Shown here one piece after another: positions 7,017 through 13,571 of a DNA stretch of 33,797 nt (position 1 is its first letter; each line of letters begins with the position of its first letter). The translations under genes were made by a program, and so were the position numbers. Source of the stretch: Candidatus Kaiserbacteria bacterium RIFCSPHIGHO2_01_FULL_55_37 (lineage in GTDB: Bacteria; Patescibacteriota; Minisyncoccia; Phycocordibacterales; UBA2100); the NCBI GenBank assembly GCA_001781175.1, contig MFKY01000058.1:1-33797 (forward strand). Direction: 5' to 3'. Below the pieces are notes generated by a model. That model ran no database searches. It saw nothing but the letters and a program-made list of their open reading frames with translations, and had not been told where the DNA came from.

Positions 7017-7628
7017 ATGGCCGATGAAAACACAAACGAAATAAAGCCGACTGAAGGAGCCGCTGCAGGTGCGCCTGTTGCTGCCGGTGCGCACGCACCG
7101 AAGGCCGGTTTTGCGGGCCGCGGCAATCGTGACCGTCGCGGAGGTGGGCGTGGCGGACGACCGGGCGGCGGGCGCCGCGGGGGAGATGACCGCCGCAGCG
7201 AATTCGCACAGAAGCTCATCGGCATTCGCCGCGTCGCACGCGTCATGGCGGGGGGCCGCCGTTTCAATTTCAGCGCGGCTCTGGTCCTTGGTGACAAGAA
7301 GGGGCGTGTGGGTGTGGGCCTGGGCAAAGCGGCTGACACCGCCCAAGCGATAGAAAAAGCCACCCGCGCGGCAAAGCGCGCGATGATACAGGTGAATCTT
7401 ACGAAGACTCGCAGCATTCCCCACAACATCGAAGCGAAGTTCTGCGCGTCGCGCGTGGAAATCCGTCCGAGCGCCGGACGCGGACTCGTCGCCGGTTCCT
7501 CCGTACGTACCGTGCTCGAACTTGCCGGTGTGAGCGACGTCACCGCAAAGCTTCTTTCACGCAGCAAGAATCCCGTAAACAACGCACGCGCGGCCATCGA
7601 GGCCCTCAAGAAAGTATCGATGAAGTAG
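7017..7628 (+). CDS. rpsE: 30S ribosomal protein S5 with extended N-terminus
   Basis: S5 contributes to decoding accuracy and mRNA unwinding at the entry pore. The core begins near residue 62 (EFAQKLIGIRRVARVMAGGRRF) and includes the KAADTAQAIEKATRAAK and GRGLVAGSSVRTVLELAGV blocks. At 203 residues it is about 35-40 longer than usual because of an Ala-rich then Arg/Gly-rich N-terminal extension (residues 1-60, GGRGGRPGGG-type). In most bacteria rpmD (L30) follows; here the next gene is rplO, so L30 is absent from its usual place, as is known for Patescibacteria. Confidence 0.96.
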   Translation: MADENTNEIKPTEGAAAGAPVAAGAHAPKAGFAGRGNRDRRGGGRGGRPGGGRRGGDDRRSEFAQKLIGIRRVARVMAGGRRFNFSAALVLGDKKGRVGVGLGKAADTAQAIEKATRAAKRAMIQVNLTKTRSIPHNIEAKFCASRVEIRPSAGRGLVAGSSVRTVLELAGVSDVTAKLLSRSKNPVNNARAAIEALKKVSMK

Positions 7629-7676
7629 TTTTGTATTTCACTGTCTACTGCTAACTATTTACTAAAAACTACCCCT

Positions 7677-8123
7677 ATGGCATCACTCAACACACTTAAA
7701 CGCACGACTTTAGGCAAAGAGATGCGCGTCGGACGCGGAGGCAAACGCGGCAAGACGTCGGGCCGCGGTACCAAAGGCCAGAACGCTCGCGCGGGTCGCA
7801 AGAAGCGCCCTGAAATGCGCGACATCATCAAGAAGTTGCCGAAACGCCGCGGGTACGGCAAGAATCGCGGCCGAAGCGTTGACGGTACCCGGCTCGACGC
7901 GGTTGTCATCTCGCTCGACCGCCTCGAAAAGCTTTTTGACAGCGGCGCCGAAGTCACTTCAAAGACGCTTGCGGAGAAGCGCGCTATATCAACGCGCGTT
8001 ATGCCACCGGTGAAGATCGTGGGTACCGGAAGCTTGAGCAAGAAGCTCTCGGTCAAGGGTATTGCGGTCTCGGCTTCGGCACGCCTTGCTATCGAGAAGG
8101 CGGGAGGTCAAATAATTGTATGA
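7677..8123 (+). CDS. rplO: 50S ribosomal protein L15
   Basis: L15 is a large-subunit assembly protein. The Gly/Arg-rich N-terminus (GRGGKRGKTSGRGTKGQNARAG) and the C-terminal VKGIAVSASARLAIEKAGG block are typical, and 148 residues is normal. A 48-base spacer made of CTA-type words separates it from rpsE. Its last five codons form the 5' arm of a hairpin whose loop holds the stop codon. Confidence 0.96.
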   Translation: MASLNTLKRTTLGKEMRVGRGGKRGKTSGRGTKGQNARAGRKKRPEMRDIIKKLPKRRGYGKNRGRSVDGTRLDAVVISLDRLEKLFDSGAEVTSKTLAEKRAISTRVMPPVKIVGTGSLSKKLSVKGIAVSASARLAIEKAGGQIIV

Positions 8124-8225
8124 GCGGAGCGAGTTACAATTACTTGACCCCCCACACGGTTTGTCCGCAGGTTTCATGTTGTCTCGCAATACCGCAGAAG
8201 CCCAATAGCGTACCGTGTGTGGGGT
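8106..8225 (+). promoter_or_regulatory. Two overlapping inverted repeats between rplO and secY
   Basis: The first repeat pairs 8106-8120 with 8135-8149 (14 of 15 positions), its loop holding the rplO stop codon. The second pairs 8147-8160 (ACCCCCCACACGGT) with 8212-8225 (ACCGTGTGTGGGGT), 13 of 14 positions, around a 51-base loop. They share 8147-8149, so both cannot form fully at once. Neither has a T run. This could set the ratio of secY to ribosomal protein synthesis; that is inference. Confidence 0.55.
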
Positions 8226-8270
8226 GTAAGTTGTTTCTAAACTCGTTAATACTCGTTAAGAAAAACTAAC

Positions 8271-9545
8271 ATGTTTGAAACATTCCTTCGCAAAATAAAA
8301 CTTGTCTTCGAAGATGAGACGTTGCGCACACGCCTTCTGTTCGTCTTGGCCGCGCTCGTTGTCTTCCGCTTTCTCGCTGCTATCCCCATACCGGGCATCA
8401 ATGCCGTACAGCTCGAAGCCTTTTTGAGCAACAACCAATTCCTCGGCCTCCTCAATATTTTTTCCGGAGGCGGCTTTTCGAACCTGTCTATCATGATGAT
8501 CGGTGTCTCTCCGTACATCACCGCGTCCATCGTCATGCAGCTCATGACCATACTCATTCCGAAGTTGAAGGAGATGTACCAGGAAGAAGGCGATGCGGGC
8601 CGCATGCGTTTTATGCAGTACTCGCGTTACCTTTCGGTGCCGCTCGCGTTTATTCAGGGTTTCGGGTTCCTCCTCCTTTTACAGCAAAACGGCATCGTCC
8701 CCAATCTCACGCTGCTCGGCTTCATCACCAACGTCACGGTCATCGCGGCGGGCGCGATGCTTATCATGTGGATCGGTGAGCTCATCTCCGAGTTTGGTGT
8801 CGGCAACGGCATCTCGCTCATCATCTTTGCGGGCATCGTCGCGGGACTCCCGTCGGCGCTCGCCCAACTCGTCTTTTCGTTCGATGTCGCGCAGATTCCT
8901 GTATACATCGCGTTTTCCGCCGCCGCCGCGGTCATTATTGCGGGCGTTGTCTTTATCACGGAGGCGGAACGTCCGATTCCCGTCACCTATGCGCGCCGCG
9001 TGCGCGGGACGAAGGTGTTGGGAGGTATTTCCACCTACCTGCCTTTGCGCGTGAATCAGGCGGGAGTTATTCCTATCATTTTCGCACTCTCCATCCTTCT
9101 CTTTCCTCAGATGATCGCCACGTTCATAGCGAAGAGTTCCATCCCGTTCCTCGCTTCAGGCGCCTCGGCGGTCGTTGCGGCGCTCGCGAATCAATGGGTA
9201 TACGGGGCGCTCTACTTCTTCCTGGTCGTCGTGTTCACCTACTTCTACACCGCTATCACGTTTGAGCCGAATCAAATTGCGAAGAATCTCCAGAAGAACG
9301 GCGCCTTTATTCCGGGCGTGCGGCCGGGGGGTACGACGAGCGAATATCTCGGCAATATCATTACGCGCATCACGCTCGTCGGAGCACTTTTTCTCGGCAC
9401 CCTCGCGGTCTTGCCTATCGTTTTGCAGGGCATTACCGGCATCACCGCGATAACTATCGGCGGCACGGCGCTCCTCATCGCGGTCTCCGTCGTGCTTGAT
9501 CTTGTGAAAAAGATTGACGCACAGACCTCCATACGGGAGTATTAA
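8271..9545 (+). CDS. secY: Protein translocase subunit SecY
   Basis: SecY forms the channel of the Sec translocon in the cytoplasmic membrane. The 424-residue protein has about ten hydrophobic segments; the first (FVLAALVVFRFLAAIPIPGI) and the NIFSGGGFSNLSIMMIGVSPYI plug region match the SecY signature, as do GNGISLIIFAGIVA, FITEAERPIPVTYA and IPIIFALSIL. The ending KIDAQTSIREY is typical. It follows rplO after a 147-base structured gap with direct ACTCGTTAA repeats just before the start. No Shine-Dalgarno site is visible. Confidence 0.97.
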   Translation: MFETFLRKIKLVFEDETLRTRLLFVLAALVVFRFLAAIPIPGINAVQLEAFLSNNQFLGLLNIFSGGGFSNLSIMMIGVSPYITASIVMQLMTILIPKLKEMYQEEGDAGRMRFMQYSRYLSVPLAFIQGFGFLLLLQQNGIVPNLTLLGFITNVTVIAAGAMLIMWIGELISEFGVGNGISLIIFAGIVAGLPSALAQLVFSFDVAQIPVYIAFSAAAAVIIAGVVFITEAERPIPVTYARRVRGTKVLGGISTYLPLRVNQAGVIPIIFALSILLFPQMIATFIAKSSIPFLASGASAVVAALANQWVYGALYFFLVVVFTYFYTAITFEPNQIAKNLQKNGAFIPGVRPGGTTSEYLGNIITRITLVGALFLGTLAVLPIVLQGITGITAITIGGTALLIAVSVVLDLVKKIDAQTSIREY

Positions 9546-9548
9546 CCG

Positions 9549-9662
9549 ATGAATCCCGTTAGAAATAGCGGACTCTCATACCAATTGCCGCAAGCGGTCG
9601 TTTTTACTAGCTGTAGCGATTTAAGGCACGTACCCCGTTTCCGGTCCGCGTCCTATTTCTAA
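9549..9662 (+). CDS. Possible leader reading frame spanning the inverted repeat
   Basis: An ATG four bases after the secY stop opens a frame of 37 codons that begins M-N-P-V-R-N and ends at TAA four bases before the kinase ATG. The first codons are simply the 5' arm of the repeat. The infC leader also has an ATG followed by x-P-V-R. Translation would melt the stem and could couple secY to the kinase. There is no independent sign that the peptide is made. Confidence 0.3.
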   Translation: MNPVRNSGLSYQLPQAVVFTSCSDLRHVPRFRSASYF

Positions 9663-9668
9663 CGGGAT
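9553..9668 (+). promoter_or_regulatory. CCCGTTAGA inverted-repeat leader, copy 1 (secY-cytidylate kinase)
   Basis: The 5' arm ATCCCGTTAGAAATAG (9553-9568) is perfectly complementary to CTATTTCTAACGGGAT (9653-9668). CGGAC (9569-9573) pairs further with GTCCG (9644-9648) after a 4-base bulge. The A and T of the kinase start codon at 9667 lie in the 3' arm, so the closed stem would hide initiation. The interior has a small hairpin CCGC-AA-GCGG followed by TCGTTTTT. A sequence-related element lies upstream of infC at 22762-22880. Confidence 0.75.
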
Positions 9669-10233
9669 GAAAAAAGAGCTGATAACCATCGCAGGTTCGC
9701 TCGGGTCAGGAAAATCTTCAACCGCGAAAGAAGTGGCGCGCGTGCTCGGCTACAAGCATTTTTCTTCCGGCGACCTTTTCCGTGAGATAGCCGCACAGCG
9801 CGGAGAGACCGTCGAAGCGACGAATATATCCGCCGAAGCCAAGCGCGACATCGACTACAAAGTCGACGAACTGCTCCAACGCATGGGGAAGACGGAAAGT
9901 AAGCTCGTCATCGACTCCCGCATGGCATGGCATTGGATGCCGGATTCCTTCAAGGTGTTCCTCGCAATCGACGTCGACTCGGCGGCGCAGCGTATTTTTC
10001 AGGATGTCCTGAAGCAAAGCCGTGTAAGCGAGCACGCCGAATCGGTAGAAGACGTGCGGGCGAGCATTGAGCGGAGGTTCGCGAGCGAGCAAAAGAGGTA
10101 CTTCTCTCTGTACGGTGTGAACCCGACCGACCCGGAGAATTTTGACCTTGTCATCGATACCAAGGACAACGACTTGAGCGGTGTCACTGATACCGTCCTG
10201 ACAAAATACAAAGAATGGCGGGAAGAGGCGTAG
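9667..10233 (+). CDS. Cytidylate kinase, archaeal-like (AAA_18 type)
   Basis: A P-loop nucleotide kinase of 188 residues, probably phosphorylating CMP or dCMP. The Walker A loop is GSLGSGKS (residues 10-17), followed by LGYKHFSSGDLFREIAAQRG, the nucleotide-binding region of the archaeal-type Cmk family, and LVIDSRMAWHWMPDSFKVFLAIDVD. It is much shorter than typical bacterial Cmk (~225) and lacks that family's insert. The other candidate is an adenylate kinase-like enzyme, but a separate Adk follows. It lies between secY and adk, where a single adk is usual. Its start codon is in the 3' arm of the inverted repeat at 9553-9668. Confidence 0.8.
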   Translation: MKKELITIAGSLGSGKSSTAKEVARVLGYKHFSSGDLFREIAAQRGETVEATNISAEAKRDIDYKVDELLQRMGKTESKLVIDSRMAWHWMPDSFKVFLAIDVDSAAQRIFQDVLKQSRVSEHAESVEDVRASIERRFASEQKRYFSLYGVNPTDPENFDLVIDTKDNDLSGVTDTVLTKYKEWREEA

Positions 10234-10247
10234 TCGCTCCGCTGGTA

Positions 10248-10253
10248 TATAAT
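10248..10253 (+). promoter_or_regulatory. -10 box of adk
   Basis: TATAAT ends 7 bases before the ATG at 10261, placing the predicted transcript start at the start codon or one base before it. No clear -35 box. Confidence 0.6.
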
Positions 10254-10260
10254 CATCGCT

Positions 10261-10854
10261 ATGAAACCACTCACCGTCGCATTTTTCGGCATTTCAGGCT
10301 CGGGTAAAGGAACGCAATGTGAGCTCTTGGAGAAGTACCTCCGGAAAAACGACCCCTCGCGGCCGGTCGTCCGCCCCGAAATGGGCAACCTGTTGAGGGA
10401 TTTTATGAAAACAGGCACATCGCTTGCCGTACGCACCGGAGAGATACTCGCCGCGGGCGGTCTCGTGCCGTCTTTTATGCCCATTTATATGCTTACCGGC
10501 ATGCTCAACACTTCTTTTGACGGCACTCAGCACCTTATACTCGACGGGACATGCCGAAGGCCCGACCAGTCGCGCGCGGTCGACGACATGATGAAGTTGT
10601 GGAAGCGGGATACTTTGGAAGCTGTTGTGTTGAATCTCTCCAAAGAGTCCGCAAAGAAGCGGCTCATCGCGCGCGGCCGTTTCGACGACGCCAAAGACGA
10701 AGCACTCGCGAGCCGATTCGGGTGGTACGAAGAACACGTCGTGCCGTCTATTGAGGAGCTTCGAACATTAGGATGGACTATCCATGAGGTAGAAGGGGAA
10801 GCGGGGATCGATGAAGTGTTCGCCGAGGTAGTGAAGGCATTGAAGCTCGCATGA
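10261..10854 (+). CDS. adk: Adenylate kinase
   Basis: Interconverts AMP+ATP and two ADP in the cytosol. P-loop GISGSGKGTQ (about residues 11-20), VVRPEMGNLLRDF in place of the usual STGDMLR segment, LILDGTCRRPDQSRA corresponding to the family's GFPRTxxQA motif, and ARGRFDDAKDEALASRFGWYEE corresponding to the R-x-D-D-x4-R-L lid end. The 197 residues and short lid indicate the compact, zinc-free form. GTCRRPDQ is a divergent version of the AMP-binding motif, so substrate preference could differ. The stop overlaps the map start (ATGA). Confidence 0.88.
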   Translation: MKPLTVAFFGISGSGKGTQCELLEKYLRKNDPSRPVVRPEMGNLLRDFMKTGTSLAVRTGEILAAGGLVPSFMPIYMLTGMLNTSFDGTQHLILDGTCRRPDQSRAVDDMMKLWKRDTLEAVVLNLSKESAKKRLIARGRFDDAKDEALASRFGWYEEHVVPSIEELRTLGWTIHEVEGEAGIDEVFAEVVKALKLA

Positions 10855-11621
10855 TAGTCCGGAATCAAGCGGATATCGACGCACTCCGCGAAGGCGGCAA
10901 GCGGCTCGCACGCCACGTGCGCATCCTGAGCGCGATGGTCAAGCCGGGGCTGGTGGCGCGTGAACTAGAGTACAAGGCGCGCGAAATGGTAAAAGCCGAC
11001 GGCGATGAGCTCGCATTCCACGGACACAAAGAGCGCAAGACCGATATACCGTATCCCTCGGGACTCTGCCTGTCCATCAACGACGTCATCGTGCATTCTC
11101 CCGCGAGCCAAAATACTGCGGTCATCCGAGAGGGCGATGTCGTGTGTCTCGATTTCGGTATCAAGCACAAAGGGCTCTACACTGACCATGCGGCGACCGT
11201 CATCGCAGGGAAGCCGGTAAGCCCGCACGATGAGGAATTGGTGCGCGGCACGTACGAGGCGCTTGCGGCAGGCATCAGAGAGGCTACGGTCGGCAGTACC
11301 ACGGGGGATATCGGGTATGCGGTGCAGAAAGTCGCGGAAAATTACGGATTCGGTTACCCAAAAAATCTTTCAGGTCACGGCGTGGGGCTCAAGGTGCACG
11401 AGGAACCGCACGTGCCGAATTTCGGTGCGCCGGGGAAGGGCACGAAGCTCGTCGAAGGGCTTGTGATAGCGATAGAGCCGATGATGACGCTCGGCTCGGG
11501 CGACCTTTTTATAGACGAAGACGGCTATTCCTACCGCACAAAAGACGGTTCGCGTACTGCGCACGCAGAACACACGGTTTTGATAACAAAAAACGGGCCT
11601 GAAATCCTTACGAAAGAGTAG
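10851..11621 (+). CDS. map: Methionine aminopeptidase, type I
   Basis: Removes the initiator methionine from new proteins, using two metal ions. The ligands of the pita-bread fold are all seen: D101 (LDFG), D112 (YTDHA), H176 (SGHGVG), E209 (AIEPM) and E240 (HAEHT); H82 in IVHS is the substrate-binding histidine. The 256 residues are typical. It overlaps adk by 4 bases (ATGA), a standard coupled arrangement. In most bacteria infA, rpmJ, rpsM, rpsK follow; they are absent here. Confidence 0.97.
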   Translation: MIVRNQADIDALREGGKRLARHVRILSAMVKPGLVARELEYKAREMVKADGDELAFHGHKERKTDIPYPSGLCLSINDVIVHSPASQNTAVIREGDVVCLDFGIKHKGLYTDHAATVIAGKPVSPHDEELVRGTYEALAAGIREATVGSTTGDIGYAVQKVAENYGFGYPKNLSGHGVGLKVHEEPHVPNFGAPGKGTKLVEGLVIAIEPMMTLGSGDLFIDEDGYSYRTKDGSRTAHAEHTVLITKNGPEILTKE

Positions 11622-11627
11622 TAGAAT
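11622..11627 (+). promoter_or_regulatory. -10 box of the LOG-like gene
   Basis: TAGAAT begins directly after the map stop codon and ends 6 bases before the ATG at 11634, consistent with leaderless transcription. Confidence 0.5.
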
Positions 11628-11633
11628 GAGCCG

Positions 11634-12167
11634 ATGAACATCGGCGTTTTCCTGTCCCAATACGATGTTGCGGGTAAATACACAAGCGTTGTAGAAACGC
11701 TCGCCCGTCTGATTGCAGAGCATGAACACACGTTGGTTTTCGGCGGCACCAACGAAGGACTTATGCACATCATCGCCGACGGGATCCACAAGGGCGGCGG
11801 ACGCATCATCGCGGTCTCGCGAGCGGCCGTACAAGAGAGAACATACAAGAATGCGGATGAGATAATTCTCGTCGAGGATTCACACGCAATGAATGCAGGT
11901 ATCATCAAACGCGCGGACGTCGTAGTGGTCCTTGTCGGCGGCATCGGCACGCTGAACGAGCTTTCGGCGGTCGTGCGCATGACAAAGAATGACGAGGGCG
12001 GCAAACGAACAGTCGTCGTGAACACGGACGGGTTTTACGATGGACTCAAACAGCAATTACAGAGGATGAGCGATGAGGGATTTTTGAGGAATGACGTTAT
12101 GAAGTCGATACGGTTCGTTGATACACCAGAGGACGCGATGCGGTATATTGAAGGTCATGGCAACTGA
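11634..12167 (+). CDS. LOG/SLOG-family nucleotide-binding protein
   Basis: A Rossmann-fold protein of 177 residues. TLVFGGTNEGLMHIIADGIHKGGGRIIAV and VVVLVGGIGTLNELSAVV correspond to the two nucleotide-binding motifs of the LOG (lysine decarboxylase-like) family; the second replaces the usual PGGxGTxxE with VGGIGTLNE. Known LOG enzymes hydrolyse nucleoside 5'-monophosphates to base and ribose phosphate. The Pro-to-Val change and the divergent first motif make enzymatic activity plausible but not certain. A second SLOG protein is encoded at 20695. A long hairpin begins directly after the stop. Confidence 0.8.
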   Translation: MNIGVFLSQYDVAGKYTSVVETLARLIAEHEHTLVFGGTNEGLMHIIADGIHKGGGRIIAVSRAAVQERTYKNADEIILVEDSHAMNAGIIKRADVVVVLVGGIGTLNELSAVVRMTKNDEGGKRTVVVNTDGFYDGLKQQLQRMSDEGFLRNDVMKSIRFVDTPEDAMRYIEGHGN

Positions 12168-12203
12168 CGTACTTAACCGATGCGGCCGCATAAGTTAAGT
12201 ACG
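12168..12203 (+). terminator. Hairpin after the LOG-like gene
   Basis: CGTACTTAAC (12168-12177) and GTTAAGTACG (12194-12203) are perfect arms around a second palindrome, TGCGGCCGCA. There is no T run, so it may be a 3' end stabiliser or processing site rather than a classical terminator. Confidence 0.5.
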
Positions 12204-12227
12204 CTAATGCACGCTAGAGATATAGGG

Positions 12228-12233
12228 TAAAAT
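12228..12233 (+). promoter_or_regulatory. -10 box of purD
   Basis: TAAAAT ends 6 bases before the ATG at 12240, the leaderless spacing seen throughout the window. No -35 box is clear. Confidence 0.5.
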
Positions 12234-12239
12234 GCAGGT

Positions 12240-13514
12240 ATGGACGTTTTAGTCGTAGGAAGCGGAGCCCGCGAGCACGCACTTCTGTGGAAGTTGAAAC
12301 AGTCACCGCGCGCAGGCAAGCTCTATGCGGCACCGGGTAACGGCGGGACGGCGTCTCTCGCCGAGAACGTTCCTATCGGCGTCATGGAATTCGAGAAGCT
12401 GGCGGCTTTTGCCAAAGAAAAGAACATCGGTCTTACGATACCCGGACCGGATGACGCGTTCGTCGGGGGTATCGTGGACGTATTCAAGAAGCACAAACTG
12501 CGCGTATGGGGTCCCACCAAAGAGGCCGCACAGATAGAAGGCTCAAAGGCCTTCTCCAAACAGCTGATGCATGAGTCAAAAATCCCCACCGCAGAATTCG
12601 CCGTATTTACAGCGGCAGCTCCGGCGCTCGCGTATGTGCATGCACATGGCGTACCGATAGTTATCAAAGCGTCGGGCCTGGCACTCGGAAAGGGTGTGTA
12701 CGTATGCTCGACATTCGAAGAAGCCGAAAAAGCAATCAACGAGATAATGATAGAGCGCGTCCATAAAGATGCGGGAGGTGAGGTCGTCGTTGAGGAGTTT
12801 CTGGAAGGGCCTGAAATGTCCGTTCATGCACTCACGGACGGAATCGCGTACGTGCTTTTCCCGTCATCCCAAGATCATAAGGCTGCCCTCGACGGAGACC
12901 AGGGGAAAAATACCGGCGGCATGGGCACCATCGCGCCGGTCCCGTGGGCGAAGCCCGACATAATGGCAAGTATCGAAGTCAAAGTCCTCGTGCCGACATT
13001 TGAGGCGATAAAAAAGCGAGGGGTCCAATTCCAGGGCCTCTTGTTCCCCGGTCTCAAATTGACTCTCGACGGACCCAAAGTGCTCGAATACAACGCCCGT
13101 TTCGGCGACCCGGAGTGCCAAGTATACATGCGCCTGCTCAAGACAGACCTCTTAGATCTTCTGGACGCATCTATCGACGGCACGATTGATGCGATGCGCC
13201 ACTCGGTCGTTTGGGAGCACGGATTTGCGGCGAACATCGTCATCGCGTCCGGCGGTTATCCCGAAGAGTACAAAACCGGATTTCCCGTCACGGGAATTGA
13301 TGATGCGCGGAGCGTCGATGGAGTGGTTGTATTTCATGCAGGTACGAGGTCGGAAGACGGCCAACTCGTGACAGCGGGTGGTCGCGTACTCAGCGTTTCC
13401 GCGACCGGCGGCACACTCAAAGAAGCGCTCGACCGCGCCTATGCAGCAGTCGGCAAGATTCATTTCGAAGGCATGCACTTCCGCCGCGACATCGGCACGA
13501 AATCCCTCACATAG
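12240..13514 (+). CDS. purD: Phosphoribosylamine-glycine ligase
   Basis: PurD joins glycine to phosphoribosylamine with ATP, the second step of de novo purine synthesis. The N-terminal MDVLVVGSGAREHALLWKL, PGNGGTA and LTIPGPDDAFVGGIVD, the ATP-grasp region VIKASGLALGKGVYVC, the FLEGPEMSVHALTDG, SSQDHKAALDGDQGKNTGGMG, FQGLLFPGLKLT and EYNARFGDPECQ motifs all match. Its 424 residues are standard, so it appears intact. No other pur gene is nearby, and Patescibacteria often lack a complete purine pathway, so the product's role may be partial or salvage-linked. Its leader is essentially absent. Confidence 0.95.
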   Translation: MDVLVVGSGAREHALLWKLKQSPRAGKLYAAPGNGGTASLAENVPIGVMEFEKLAAFAKEKNIGLTIPGPDDAFVGGIVDVFKKHKLRVWGPTKEAAQIEGSKAFSKQLMHESKIPTAEFAVFTAAAPALAYVHAHGVPIVIKASGLALGKGVYVCSTFEEAEKAINEIMIERVHKDAGGEVVVEEFLEGPEMSVHALTDGIAYVLFPSSQDHKAALDGDQGKNTGGMGTIAPVPWAKPDIMASIEVKVLVPTFEAIKKRGVQFQGLLFPGLKLTLDGPKVLEYNARFGDPECQVYMRLLKTDLLDLLDASIDGTIDAMRHSVVWEHGFAANIVIASGGYPEEYKTGFPVTGIDDARSVDGVVVFHAGTRSEDGQLVTAGGRVLSVSATGGTLKEALDRAYAAVGKIHFEGMHFRRDIGTKSLT

Positions 13515-13519
13515 GAGTG

Positions 13520-13563
13520 ATATACCCCGTGAGATGGCGGCTGCGCCTATCTCATGGGGTATA
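13520..13563 (+). terminator. Long hairpin between purD and the ATPase gene
   Basis: TATACCCCGTGAGAT (13520-13534) pairs with ATCTCATGGGGTATA (13549-13563), 15 pairs including one G-U, around a 14-base loop. It starts 5 bases after the purD stop. The end of the 3' arm supplies the first bases of the next gene's TATACT box. The CCCCGTGAGAT arm resembles the CCCGTTAGA arms at 9553 and 22880. Confidence 0.6.
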
Positions 13564-13565
13564 CT
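13560..13565 (+). promoter_or_regulatory. -10 box of the ATPase gene
   Basis: TATACT ends 6 bases before the ATG at 13572. This spacing favours 13572 over the in-frame ATG at 13554, which lies within the hairpin and overlaps the promoter. Confidence 0.5.
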
Positions 13566-13571
13566 TTCCAC

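Noticed and set aside
13554-13571. Upstream in-frame ATG for the large ATPase
   Set aside because: It lies inside the hairpin and overlaps the TATACT box; the ATG at 13572 has the 6-base spacing seen at other genes.
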